This document shows positions 50,866-61,271 of a stretch of DNA of 64,000 nucleotides, piece by piece. Within the stretch, counting starts at the first letter, position 1. Each line of letters opens with the position of its first letter. The DNA is taken from assembly GCF_000227115.2 (NCBI RefSeq), contig NC_016479.1:1362686-1426685 (forward strand). Direction: 5' to 3'. The notes under the pieces are model-generated. The model searched no databases and was not told where the DNA came from. It was given only the letters and a program-made list of their open reading frames with translations. Origin of the DNA: Naumovozyma dairenensis CBS 421 (Eukaryota; Ascomycota; Saccharomycetes; Saccharomycetales; Saccharomycetaceae). A program made the translations under genes and the position numbers.

Positions 50866-51267
50866 CCTTATTCGAGACCCTGACGTATTTGGCAGTGTAT
50901 AGTATATTTAAAAGATGCAAAGTTGTTATTCTTTTGTAGGAATATATTTCCCATTGTCTTTCTTCCATCTGGAGCATCAAAAGCTTAAACCCTTTCTTAT
51001 ACTTCGATGCCTCACCAGAAGAAACGTCAGTATATACTTTCCAAATTATTTATTTAACAATTTCTGACACTTCAGGGACCCAGACACCGTCTTGGAAAAT
51101 TTTTCTGAAAAATTTAATAGAGACGAGATGAGATGAGATGAGCTTTTAAAGATATGTAAGATAATAAAATACACAAAAAAACAGTATTTTTCATTGATTT
51201 TGTATAGGGTGACAACTCAGGCTGATTTAACAACTTTATCCTCTACTTCATCAAAAAAACTATACCA
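50866..51267. other. Divergent promoter region VPS68/KRI1
   Basis: A 402-bp region holding the RRPE and PAC-like boxes of KRI1 (51096-51144). No gene. Confidence 0.55.
51096..51144 (+). promoter_or_regulatory. RRPE and PAC-like elements of KRI1
   Basis: AAAATTTTT (51096-51104) and AAAAATTT (51108-51115) match the RRPE. They are followed by a GAGAT/GATGAG repeat ending GAGATGAGCT (51135-51144), one base from the PAC consensus GCGATGAGMT. They lie 125-170 bp before the ATG, fitting ribosome-biogenesis control. Confidence 0.75.
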
Positions 51268-53085
51268 ATGCCAAGAAAGAAGTCAGCTGCTAAAAGAGCT
51301 AGAGAAACTGCTAAGAAAGCGCAACTAAACGAATCGCCTAAGGAACCTGTTGTATTGAAAGCAGATGTTGAAGACGCGAAACTAAAGGTTGAAAAAAATG
51401 ATGTTTCCGATTATAATGATGAAGACGATGAAGATGATGAAACAAGTGAAGATGAAGATGATTTTGGTGAATTAATCACTGAGGATGTCGAAGAAGGGAT
51501 CAATAAAGTTTTGTCGGCTATTAGAAATAATGAAACTGATAAATTATTGAATCCAGAAGTCAAATTTTTCGAAGATCCAGAAAAGGCTGTCGAAAAGTTA
51601 ACTAGGACAGAAAAACATAAACCTATTTATTTAAAAGATTATCATAGAATGAATATTTTGTCTGGGGAGGCGGCAAGAGACGATGATGATACTGAGCAAG
51701 AAACTGTGGATGGTAAACAATCTTACATCTCACAGCAAAAGGAAGAGAAGAGTCAATTATTGAATGAGATCAAAAATGCATTTGGAAATTCCGATGATGA
51801 AAAAGACGAAGAAGATGATGATGGTGAAGATGCTTTCTTAAAGAAAAAGGAACCAACAAAAGATCATGACAACGATGATGCCAGTAAGATAATTTTGGCA
51901 GATCCTAAGGAAAATGCAAATCAATTCTTAGAAGAATTCGTTGAGCAACAAGCTTGGATCCCAAGAAAGGGTGATAAAGTTCTATCGATGGATGGTGATA
52001 TGAATGAATTAGAAGATGATGAAGAATTTGAAGACGCTGTAGAAAAATTTGAAAATGCGTATAACTTTCGTTACGAAGATCCCAATGCTGCAGAAATTGT
52101 TTCTTACGCACGTACTCAAGCCACATTAAGAAGGTCACAAACATCCTCCCGTAGAAGAAAGAGAGATGAAGAAAAGCAAGTTAAAGAACAAAATAAGACC
52201 GAAAAAGAGAGAAAGATACAGAAAAAGAAAACAAAGAAAATCAATCAATTGACTGATATCCTAGAACAATTAAAGAAAGAATATGGGGCTGAAATAAATG
52301 AAGATATGGTGAAAAAAATTACTGATACTTTATTAAAGAATGATTTTAAAGATGATGAATGGGATAAGGTTGTCGCGGACTTGTTTAATGAAGAGTTTTA
52401 TAATCAAGAAGGAAAACCGACTTGGGATGATGAAGACGATGATATTATGGCGGACTTCTATGATAAACAAAAGGAAGAAGCTGACAAAATTCTAAATGAA
52501 AATAATTCTGAAGATGAAGATGACTCTACTCATAATGAGGCGGAAATAGATAACAACGATGCGGAAGGTCCAGAAAGGAAGAAATCTAGAAAAGATAAAC
52601 AAAAAGATAAGAAATCTAAAAAAAAGGAAAAGAAGCAACTGGCAGAGTTGGTTGAAAATGCCATTGAACAGAACAAATTAGCTATTGTAGATGAGGTAGA
52701 GGAAGAAGAAGAGGAAAGAAAAGGTAGACTTCGTTCTAAAGAAGAACAAACTTTAAAGTTCCGCTATAGAGAAGTTTCTCCAGAAAGTTTTGGTCTAACA
52801 GCAAGAGAAATATTTGCTGCCGATGATACTGACTTAAACGAGTTCATTGGTTTGAAGAAGTTTGCTCCCTACAGGCCTAAGGAGCTGAGAGCCAAAGATA
52901 AGAGGAAAGTAACGAAATCAAGAAGGCTTAGAGATTGGAGAAAGAAAGTGTTTAAAAATGAAAAAGGCCTAACCGGAGAAACTGACGAAATTCTAATTCC
53001 ACTTGAAGAAAAAAAGGTCTCTGAAGAACAGCATCATCATAGCGACAGAAAACGTAGTAAAAAGAGAAAACATACTTCGTCTTAA
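51268..53085 (+). CDS. KRI1: Ribosome-biogenesis protein Kri1
   Basis: A 605-residue, very acidic and Lys-rich nucleolar protein (S. cerevisiae Kri1, YNL308C, 591 residues), a partner of Krr1 in 40S ribosome assembly. Family segments are visible at about 195-280 (ANQFLEEFVEQQAWIPRK) and in the C-terminal Kri1 domain from about 490 (FRYREVSPESFGLTAREIFA, ending RRLRDWRKKVFKN). Long Asp/Glu and Lys runs and likely coiled coil fill the rest. The start is ATG. It carries the RRPE/PAC promoter signature. Confidence 0.95.
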   Translation: MPRKKSAAKRARETAKKAQLNESPKEPVVLKADVEDAKLKVEKNDVSDYNDEDDEDDETSEDEDDFGELITEDVEEGINKVLSAIRNNETDKLLNPEVKFFEDPEKAVEKLTRTEKHKPIYLKDYHRMNILSGEAARDDDDTEQETVDGKQSYISQQKEEKSQLLNEIKNAFGNSDDEKDEEDDDGEDAFLKKKEPTKDHDNDDASKIILADPKENANQFLEEFVEQQAWIPRKGDKVLSMDGDMNELEDDEEFEDAVEKFENAYNFRYEDPNAAEIVSYARTQATLRRSQTSSRRRKRDEEKQVKEQNKTEKERKIQKKKTKKINQLTDILEQLKKEYGAEINEDMVKKITDTLLKNDFKDDEWDKVVADLFNEEFYNQEGKPTWDDEDDDIMADFYDKQKEEADKILNENNSEDEDDSTHNEAEIDNNDAEGPERKKSRKDKQKDKKSKKKEKKQLAELVENAIEQNKLAIVDEVEEEEEERKGRLRSKEEQTLKFRYREVSPESFGLTAREIFAADDTDLNEFIGLKKFAPYRPKELRAKDKRKVTKSRRLRDWRKKVFKNEKGLTGETDEILIPLEEKKVSEEQHHHSDRKRSKKRKHTSS

Positions 53086-53584
53086 ATAGAATAAGTAAAA
53101 TAAAAGAGCTTATACTTTAGTTGCAGTGACGTCATTAATAGATGACGTATAATTAGGGGCGGCGCGCCGCGACATAGTTTATCTCGCGTCACACGCGACA
53201 TAGCATTGCTTGTTGGTTTTAACTCCTGGTCTATAAAACATCACTTTCTTCAACTTGAAGCTAGACTACGTAGTTTACTGTTGCAAAATCATCTGCAATC
53301 TGTAACGAATGGTTGAAGGGTCGATTTTTGGCGTTAGGTGGTGAGTAACTGACGACCGTACCAAATAAGAACATTTTGGAAATATTGAATTCAAAATCTG
53401 AATGTTTTTTGTATTCTTGCTTGGAATATTTAAAATTATAAGTGCTATATGGTAATATGTAAAAATGTGACGTTATAATTAGTTCATTACAACGTATTGT
53501 TGTAAATGTCTATAGTATTTGTGTGTTATGTCGACATTGGATACAACCAAAGAAATTAAAAACGGAAGGTCATAAGTACTTCGC
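53086..53584. other. Convergent region KRI1/ALR1 with promoter-like cluster
   Basis: A 499-bp region between convergent 3' ends. Unlike a normal terminator region it holds a GC-rich dyad cluster and a TATA box (listed next). No frame longer than a few codons follows the TATA in the plus direction before ALR1. Confidence 0.5.
53127..53238 (+). promoter_or_regulatory. Orphan promoter-like cluster
   Basis: In order: a perfect TGACGTCA (53127-53134, ATF/CREB-type site), a half-like TGACGTAT (53143-53150), a perfect 12-bp palindrome GCGGCGCGCCGC (53159-53170), CGCGACATAG twice (53168-53177 and 53194-53203), a CGCGT-CAC-ACGCG hairpin (53185-53197) and TATAAAA (53232-53238). The combination looks like an upstream activating region plus TATA, yet no protein gene starts nearby. 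A non-coding RNA or an antisense transcript into ALR1 is conceivable. Confidence 0.4.
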
Positions 53585-56032
53585 TTATTGATAACGGCTA
53601 TACCTACTTGCCATACTGGATTTAGACTGTTTTGAATATACAGAAGTACTCCTGGTGCTAATTGTAGACGAAACTTCATCGTCATCATCATTATTCTTGT
53701 CAGGGTGAGGACGCCAACTTGCTGGTAGATACTTCCAAAAGTAGTTCGATTTCCTAGGATTGTTTGTAGTCGTCAATATAGGTTTGTTGATACGTGTAAT
53801 CCAAACGTTTGCAAATATCCAACCACCAATTCCGATTGCGAATAATACACCAAAGATACCAAAAAACCAAGCTAAATTTCCGACATCTCTACCTGGTACT
53901 TTAACGTTCATACCAAATAACCCGGTAATAACATTTAATGGGATCAACATTGTACCTAAGATGGTAACTTTACCTAAAATCTCACTTACCCTATTATTAG
54001 AATTAAAAGATTCAACTTGTAACTGGGCCAAATAATTGGCATGTGTTCTAGCAAAAATATTTTCGTAGGAACGTAAATTATTTTGCATAGTTAAAATATG
54101 ATCTTGAATATCACCTAGATACATTGCGATATCTCCACCTGGTAAATATGACAACATAATACACGAATCGTCATCGATTGGATGTAAAGTGTTAAGAAAA
54201 TGGTTATTATTATTGTTGTTGTTGGTAATAGTAGTGCTGGAACCTTCTGAAGTACTTATATCCTTTGAGTTATTATTTGATTCATCTGGTTTTGTCGTGT
54301 TACCAGAGTTGTTGTTGGTGGAGAGCAAAGATTTTTGCCTCTTTTGGTAATCGTGGAATCGCTTAGCCAACATTTTAATGACATCCGCTTTTCCGCTCAA
54401 TAATCTCATTAATGCCATGACTTTCCTTCTATTTTTCCCAATTCTTTGTAAAGTTGTTGAGAAATCAGAGTCTCTATTTAAAAAAACAGTATCTTCAAAT
54501 GCGTCAGCTGAATATTCAATGGAATGAATTACAGGAGCGAAATGATCAGTAATGTCATCAATTAAAGCGTAACAAATCCAATCAGCATTCACTTCCACAT
54601 AATTTCTTAATTGTCTAATTCTTTTTCTAACATTACCACAGTGATCCACAGGAGAATAATGAAAACTTAGAATTCCGTTACGGAAAACGATGAAATACAT
54701 ATTGATTCTTTCCAAATAATTTTCAGATTCTTTATCAATATCTAAAGTATGAAAACTAATGAAATAATAAGTCTTGAATATTTCCACTTTTTCTCTTGGT
54801 TCTTGCATCTTGATATCTTCCGTGGTTAATGCATGGATTCCAAATGCTGATGTCAATATTTTCATTTCTTCATCTGTGGGACATATACAATTTAACCACC
54901 ATGTTGGTTTGCCTTGGTGGAAAAGATCACAAAACGTCCTATCATCCTTAAGTAAGGAGGCTATCTCCGGTGAATGAATCGTTTCTTCTTCTCTTGTGGA
55001 AAAAAATGAAAACCTAATGGGCGGTTGATATACCGGCGAAGGGCCTGCATTCAATTCTTCACTTGACGATGTTTCGATTTTATTAGGTCCGAATGAAACT
55101 CCTGCAGCGTCATCCTTTTTCGTTGCATCAGCATGATTGGCATTCTTTTGTTGTTGGGCACTTGGTGTAGCCGCTTTGAAATTCAATGAGTGAGCATACT
55201 TTGGAGTATATTTCATGGCTGCAGCGGACATAATGGGCGATAGCTGAGTTGATGCAGTTGAAGAATTGGAAATTGAATATCTAGAATTTAATGGTGAATA
55301 ATGATTCAATTTCCTAATTTTCTCCAAATTTATCTTATAATCATTCACATATTTTTGAAGTTCGAAGAAATCAATCCCATTAATTCTTTTATCTTGCTTA
55401 GAAGTAGTTGGCATCCAAACATCGTCTTCTGTAGCTTCGGATAGAACAGAAATATTAGTGTCTGATTGTCTGTCGACGCTTTTCCTAGAAATGTTGTCGT
55501 CATTTGCTATAGTTGGTTTGTGAGATGAAGAGAAACTTGAAGTTCTTGACTTTCTCCTTGGTCTTGGTGATGATCGTGATTTCTTTTGGGGCGTGTGAGG
55601 ATATGATGCTTCAGAATAAGCACGAGTTCTGGGAGAATTAGTACTCAGTTGAGCATTACTTTCATTCCTATCCTGTTCTGTCAAGAAATGTTTAAGATGA
55701 GACAGTTTTGAATTTAGAGCATCAGTCCCATTCTCTCCTTGTTTCTTATGGGTGCTGGCGTATTTGGAATCATGAGAATGTAGCGATTTCTGAGCACTAC
55801 CGTCGATATCTTTGCTTGATTGAGATGCACTCATATTGTTGATTGGTGAGCGGCTTGAATGAGAACTAAATCTAGCATGGTGACTAGCAGATGGTTTGCT
55901 AAGAGGGCATTGTCCACTACCATGTTCATTTCTTTCGACTGAATCAGGAGAGCTAGAATTTGGTTGAGAGATGTTATTGGCTGCGGTGCTTTCTTCATGT
56001 TTATCGTTCTTTATGGTTCTCCGATCAACCAT
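53585..56032 (-). CDS. ALR1: Plasma-membrane magnesium transporter (CorA family)
   Basis: An 815-residue CorA/Alr Mg2+ transporter (S. cerevisiae Alr1, YOL130W, 859 residues). The first ~330 residues are Ser-rich and cytosolic. The CorA domain runs about 340-740. Two C-terminal membrane helices are about 690-709 and 719-740, and the selectivity motif GMN is at 707-709 in TGLFGMNVKVPG. A poly-Asn insertion lies in the cytosolic part. Paralogue Alr2 is similar; the VPS68 neighbourhood points to the chromosome XV gene ALR1. Its 3' end is convergent with KRI1. Confidence 0.92.
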   Translation of the reverse strand: MVDRRTIKNDKHEESTAANNISQPNSSSPDSVERNEHGSGQCPLSKPSASHHARFSSHSSRSPINNMSASQSSKDIDGSAQKSLHSHDSKYASTHKKQGENGTDALNSKLSHLKHFLTEQDRNESNAQLSTNSPRTRAYSEASYPHTPQKKSRSSPRPRRKSRTSSFSSSHKPTIANDDNISRKSVDRQSDTNISVLSEATEDDVWMPTTSKQDKRINGIDFFELQKYVNDYKINLEKIRKLNHYSPLNSRYSISNSSTASTQLSPIMSAAAMKYTPKYAHSLNFKAATPSAQQQKNANHADATKKDDAAGVSFGPNKIETSSSEELNAGPSPVYQPPIRFSFFSTREEETIHSPEIASLLKDDRTFCDLFHQGKPTWWLNCICPTDEEMKILTSAFGIHALTTEDIKMQEPREKVEIFKTYYFISFHTLDIDKESENYLERINMYFIVFRNGILSFHYSPVDHCGNVRKRIRQLRNYVEVNADWICYALIDDITDHFAPVIHSIEYSADAFEDTVFLNRDSDFSTTLQRIGKNRRKVMALMRLLSGKADVIKMLAKRFHDYQKRQKSLLSTNNNSGNTTKPDESNNNSKDISTSEGSSTTITNNNNNNNHFLNTLHPIDDDSCIMLSYLPGGDIAMYLGDIQDHILTMQNNLRSYENIFARTHANYLAQLQVESFNSNNRVSEILGKVTILGTMLIPLNVITGLFGMNVKVPGRDVGNLAWFFGIFGVLFAIGIGGWIFANVWITRINKPILTTTNNPRKSNYFWKYLPASWRPHPDKNNDDDDEVSSTISTRSTSVYSKQSKSSMASRYSRYQ

Positions 56033-56925
56033 CTTTGAAAGAAACTATTTGACAAATTATTCTTCTGGTGTTCATATATATATCTTCAGTAATACTGTAG
56101 GAATTCTCACGTTATTGTAACAGCTCCAGGTACAGGGGATAAATACTACCTTCTATATTTCTTGATCTTTATGCAATAGTGAATTATATTTGTTCTTCTT
56201 AGGCTAACTTTCCATAGCGTAGTTTTGTCTTGATAAATGCTGTAATACGCTGTTTATCATGCCAGAATAAAAAGGGAAAGTACTAAACAGAAATATTGCA
56301 AGATGGATCATATAAGAATAAGTAGAGTGTAACCAAGTGTCAGAGTTAAAAAATAAACTTAATTGAAGAAATTGTTTATAGAATAAGTAGCCTTTGTTCT
56401 TGTAAGATGAAATTTCTAAATAAAGATGAAAGGATCTTCAGGTGCTCCTCTTCTTCTCCCATCAAGGTTTTTCCCATTTCCCATTTTCGACGTCAAAGTT
56501 TTTAATATTATTTCACCGGATATGAAAATAGCGCGTTCCTTCACAAGTGACGGATAATCTTGCACTGTAAATTACAAATTGTGACACTGAACAGACAGAC
56601 TACAGAAAAGACAGATACGCTATCGGTTATTCGGTACTGGTGGTGCTTCGAATTTCCAGTCATAACAATAGGAAATAAAATAGTCCTGTTGAGATGTATT
56701 TATATTTATATTAATCGTCTATTTATGTAATAGGGTATAGTCTTGTAAAGTCTAGGTATTAGAGGCATTACCACTACAGGTGCCCCTCCCTTTTAATTGC
56801 ATTTGTGCATGTTTCATTTATCTTATCGTGATTTCTTGCTACTATGTAGGGTCTTGAATTCCTTTTTCAGTTTCGTTTCCCCTCCCATTTCCATTTCCAT
56901 TATGATGATCATTCGTAGCTGGTTG
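56033..56925. other. Intergenic: ALR1 promoter and STB1 3' side
   Basis: A 0.9-kb region with no convincing gene; a 70-codon plus frame (56797-57009) overlaps the STB1 end and is rejected. An ARS-consensus-like 11-mer ATTTATATTTA (56698-56708) occurs, which in such AT-rich DNA proves nothing. Confidence 0.45.
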
Positions 56926-58524
56926 CTATTCATCTTTTTCATCAGCAGAGGTGCTAGACTTGGTACCCATTTGATTTGCCCCGATAACAAGAGGGGGACC
57001 ATACATTGATGAAGTATCTGAATTGGGGAACGCTCCGAATCCGTTGGGTAAGATCATTGGGTTCCCGTTCATATTTACGCTGCCTCTTCTATGATTTAAT
57101 GATACTCTTGGTGATGGACTGAAAAGATTATGAATATAATCTCCCATATTAAAGTTCGGTGTCTTTAACAAATTGTTGTTCATATTGTTGTAATTGTGAC
57201 CGTATGATGTGGATAATAAATCCCTTGATGGAGTTGTTGGTACTTGTGACAGTAGGGCATTACCATTACCATTCGTATATTTGGGAGTTTGATTTTGAGA
57301 TTGAGTATGATTATGAATATTGTTACCATTCATCATATTGGCAGCTACTGGGGCAAAACTTGTTCTCCTTTTCTGTGGTGATAAGAATGATGTCATTTGT
57401 GAGCCATTATTGGTATTATGATTTCCTGTTCCCATATACATGGACGGTGACTCCATTAACACTTCTGAGAAGGCAATTGATGCATTATTAGATACGCTAT
57501 GTGGTACTTTAAAAGTAGATTGTGGTGATGATATGGATGGCTTCATGTTAGAAAATCGGATTGCATCATCTGCCCCTGCATGGTGAGGATAAGATGATGG
57601 TGTACTTGGTATCTTACTGGTTCTATTTCTTACATATGTTTCGTCCGTTCCATCACTATGATTACTATCTGTTCTTTTGTTATTGTCTTCATCATTATTT
57701 TGGGATCCATTTCTATTTTCTGAAGAGGTATTTGGACGTAATGCTGTATAGGGACTTGTAGCCAAATACATTAGAAGATCTGCACCTGGCTCAGTGCCGC
57801 CTTCTTTTGTCGTAGCGGTAGTTATACCTCCGCCTCCGAAAACCTTTTTGTTGCCAAATGCTCCACCACGTCTTGGTGTCATAAATATCTTTTCATTGTT
57901 TTTGTTGAAAGCGATTGAATTATCGGAAGAAAAGGTAGCATTTTTATTGGCTTTTGGAGTGGTTGGTGTGCCGCTTGGAGTTTCTGTGCTTTTATCGATG
58001 TTATCTTGTTCCGATATTTCTTTATCTTGTTCCTCCATTGTAAGTTCGGATGTACTTTTATCCTCTGATGTCTTTATATCAATTTGTGGTAATAATTTAT
58101 TACTAATTGACTTCGAGATCTTGGAATATCCTAAATTGTTTGGTGATTCATTTCTATTTTTAATTTTACTCTCACTTGTATTTTTACTTTTATTGTTAAT
58201 ATCTTCTGACTGATGTTTCTTGGTTGGCGATATCAAATTGATTGACGTGGTTAATTCAATCGCATCCCCCGATCTTTTCTTTGAATCAGTCAATTCATTG
58301 TTATCATCATTTTCTCGATCATTTGGCTCCTGCTTGTTGTTGTTGTTGGTATCTCTATGGCTTTCTATAGTATTACTTCGCATATTAGATGCAGAGTAGC
58401 TTGAATGTAATTTAGTTTGTGGTACTTTACTTAGTCCCAGTTTTAATTGTCGGGTCATTTGAGCCATTTGAGCCCTCTCTAAGATCTTATGAGATAATTC
58501 TTGTTCCTTTTCTGGGGACATCAT
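56926..58524 (-). CDS. STB1: MBF/SBF-binding regulator Stb1
   Basis: A 532-residue protein (S. cerevisiae Stb1, YNL309W, 420 residues), which binds Swi6 and Sin3 and helps time Start-specific transcription. The N-terminus MSPEKEQELSHKILERAQMA is strongly conserved, continuing into QMTRQLKLGLSKVP. Further family blocks are GADLLMYLATSPY, RFSNMKPSISSPQSTFK and LLKTPNFNMGDYIHNLFSPS near the end. Many SP/TP sites could be Cdk targets. The extra length comes from Asn/Ser-rich linkers. Confidence 0.94.
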   Translation of the reverse strand: MMSPEKEQELSHKILERAQMAQMTRQLKLGLSKVPQTKLHSSYSASNMRSNTIESHRDTNNNNKQEPNDRENDDNNELTDSKKRSGDAIELTTSINLISPTKKHQSEDINNKSKNTSESKIKNRNESPNNLGYSKISKSISNKLLPQIDIKTSEDKSTSELTMEEQDKEISEQDNIDKSTETPSGTPTTPKANKNATFSSDNSIAFNKNNEKIFMTPRRGGAFGNKKVFGGGGITTATTKEGGTEPGADLLMYLATSPYTALRPNTSSENRNGSQNNDEDNNKRTDSNHSDGTDETYVRNRTSKIPSTPSSYPHHAGADDAIRFSNMKPSISSPQSTFKVPHSVSNNASIAFSEVLMESPSMYMGTGNHNTNNGSQMTSFLSPQKRRTSFAPVAANMMNGNNIHNHTQSQNQTPKYTNGNGNALLSQVPTTPSRDLLSTSYGHNYNNMNNNLLKTPNFNMGDYIHNLFSPSPRVSLNHRRGSVNMNGNPMILPNGFGAFPNSDTSSMYGPPLVIGANQMGTKSSTSADEKDE

Positions 58525-58986
58525 TTTTCTGGAACGAAATAATAGTGTAATCTGTTGATATATAGCTAGTTACTTGAAATAAAATAAAACAATTAAAGCC
58601 AATATACTTTTTTCAATTCAAATATTACCACTCAACACTTTTATTGGGTCTTAATATTCACAAATCGATATATTTACTTGGAATATAATCCTCAAATCGA
58701 CTGTATTCGTACGTGTATTAATCGTCTATTTTAATTATATTGTACGTACAAGATTTGGGCAAAATTTCAAAATTTGTTAGTTTTAATAAATTTCCTAAAA
58801 GGGAAAAACAATTCATTAATGAAAAATTTCAACATTTGAAATGGCACTGGTTGATAAAAGCACAAGGAAGAAGCTGGTGGTAGTTTGATCTACTTAAGAA
58901 AATAAGACAGAATTAGGCTAATTTGACCTAGTCTATTGATTAGAAAAAAGGTGCAACTTGTTACTCGACGACCAATAAGAACGAAA
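58525..58986. other. Divergent promoter region STB1/ZIM17
   Basis: A 462-bp region between divergent genes. No named site is assigned. Confidence 0.5.
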
Positions 58987-59619
58987 ATGTCAATGAGAAT
59001 AATAGGAAGAACCGCTATCACGAGTAGTCGTAATGTTGTGCCGATGATGATGAAGATGACCATGAGTACAATTTCAAGATCATTGCCATCAATATTAGGG
59101 AGTTCGCTCACTAAGATATCGTTATATCGTCAGCAATGTTTACCTCATAGCCTGGATTTGAAAAATAACTTCAGTACGACAATTATACGATCCAAGGACG
59201 ATACTAAAGATGACAGAGGACAAACGGGGCAAAAATTAGGATCCTTTAAAGTAGATAAACCACAATTAATGATAGCATTTACTTGTAAGAAATGTGACAC
59301 CAGATCCTCACACACGATGTCAAAACAAGCATACACGAAGGGGACAGTTCTCATAACCTGTCCCGGTTGTAAGAATAGGCATTTAATCGCTGATCATTTG
59401 AAAATATTCAATGATGATCATATCACCATTGAAGATATTATGAAAAGTCGAGGTGAGGATGTTTCACAAAGCACCGATGATCTGATTTTTGAAGATATTC
59501 CTGAGTCTTTGAGAGAGACAATTGGACACTATGCTAAAGATGCTCCAGAACATATGAAAGAGAAATTAAATAATGAAGAGATTCATAGTTTACCTCCAAA
59601 TACCGAAGAAAAACTCTGA
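58987..59619 (+). CDS. ZIM17: Mitochondrial Hsp70-escort zinc-finger protein
   Basis: A 210-residue protein with the DNL-type zinc finger (S. cerevisiae Zim17/Hep1, YNL310C, 174 residues), which keeps mitochondrial Hsp70 (Ssc1) soluble in the matrix. Zinc cysteines are C100, C103, C125 and C128, in [20 protein letters not shown] and [18 protein letters not shown]. The first ~75 residues are basic and hydroxylated ([15 protein letters not shown]), a good presequence. The first in-frame ATG is 58987; an upstream open stretch starts at a TTG and is not used. It is the last gene in chromosome XIV order. Confidence 0.93.
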   Translation: MSMRIIGRTAITSSRNVVPMMMKMTMSTISRSLPSILGSSLTKISLYRQQCLPHSLDLKNNFSTTIIRSKDDTKDDRGQTGQKLGSFKVDKPQLMIAFTCKKCDTRSSHTMSKQAYTKGTVLITCPGCKNRHLIADHLKIFNDDHITIEDIMKSRGEDVSQSTDDLIFEDIPESLRETIGHYAKDAPEHMKEKLNNEEIHSLPPNTEEKL

Positions 59620-61271
59620 TATTTACGAAGTGAAAGTTTCCTTATGCGTACAATAGTAGAAATCATGGATTTGATCGCGCACTAGGATTTGTAAATAGAA
59701 AAATAATCTTTAAATAAATGACAGAATTCCTACGTACGTATGTACGAAAATTATTTGTTTTATGCGGGAAAATCCAGAACCAAAGCTTCAAAATTGCTTC
59801 AATACTAAAGGGGATTTAAAGATTTGTTGACTTACCATCTCTTTATATTCTAGGTAGATTTTGTAACCTTATACCTACCTTTTATAGCAATTCTGCTGTT
59901 TCTTGTTAATATGGTATAACCCGGAGAATTTGATAATTAGTCTCTATATCATAACGGGTAAGTAAATAAGTTTATTTGATATGAACTTTTCTTGAATGCT
60001 ATAAAGTGGATACGTACCTTGAATTTTATTAACTCCGCTACTGCAGCTAGCATCATAACCGATGAAATATCATAAGAAGGTTACTTTGCGATATGATGGA
60101 ACAACTTCTTGAAAATAGGTACTATTTTAGTGCGAAGAAGTAAAGTAAGGAACTGTTGTTGACTATCGCTGAATGTATATAGATTGTCATATATCAATGA
60201 ATACGCTTGATATAGTCCAAAAACAATAATTGTCTGACGTAGTACTCACGCTTAGTGACCAAAACTTAGTCCTCACGCAACCGTTTTGAGAACCCAAATT
60301 TTGACAAGGTGTTTAGGTTTATCTGGGACTTTTAAAGCTTCATTTGCAACAATTATACAGACCCCAGACAACCCCCCCATTCCTACAGGTGAGAAGAGTA
60401 CCCAACCATTCCTGTTCAATGGTCAACTGAATAGGACCTCATGCAACCCCAGCTGTTAGTTTACTTACCTATGAACTGTGATTACCTGTTCATATTATAT
60501 ACGGGTACAAACTGCTCCCTATGCGTACGTAGGGACGTAATATCCTGTCAAGATTAGACACCTCAAAGAGAACGGAGCCTGAACCTGTTCTCCGTACATA
60601 CCGTTGTCTTATTTTATCACCGACACTATATATGTACTGTACGTGCGTAAGTGAATTCCACGATAAAAACAGATAAATGCGGGGGTGCGGCCAAAATGCC
60701 AGACTTATTGAACGCAATCAATACATATTATTCTTCGTACTAAACTGTGAGAAGTACACAGTTCTCCCACTTAACGGCGGTTCATCCACTGAGCTCCCCG
60801 TGTAGACTGTCAACTATCGAGGTGCCAACTCCTCGAAGTGTGATCTTCCAAGTGCTTGGCATGTTTTTTCCATGTCTCCTCTACGTACAGCTCTAGGCCT
60901 ACAACAGAGGTCTCGTGTCCCCTTTTTTCTTGTTGAAACTTTTCAACTTGAAAAATGTTCCAAGGTGCCTTTGAAATTTTTTGTCGTTGAAGAACGAGAC
61001 GTACAAACCATCAGCTTAACAAAGACGTCGAAATCTCGACAAAACCTTAATGCCTTTTTTTGTTGCCGTTCTGTTCTTTTATAAGAAACTAAGTGACCCA
61101 GTGGAGCTTAACTTCTTTGATCCCTGATACAACCTCCTGCTTCCTCCCAGTATATAAGCACATAGCTGAGAACAAAAGAGGTAAGAAAGAAATATATTTT
61201 TCTCGGGACAATACGGACAAACGAAGAGTCAAACAAAGCAAAATAAAGCAAATCAGAGCATAATATCAATT
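59620..61271. other. Intergenic spanning a synteny break
   Basis: A 1.65-kb region between ZIM17 and a gene that lies on another chromosome in S. cerevisiae. Small frames (60490-60717 minus, 60872-61084 plus) match nothing. There are short C- and G-runs, a STRE-like CCCCT (60919-60923) and the TATA box of the next gene. The rearrangement point is somewhere in here. Confidence 0.5.
61151..61158 (+). promoter_or_regulatory. TATA box of the SMP-30-like gene
   Basis: TATATAAG about 114 bp before the ATG. With the STRE-like CCCCT at 60919-60923 it suggests an inducible promoter. Confidence 0.6.
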
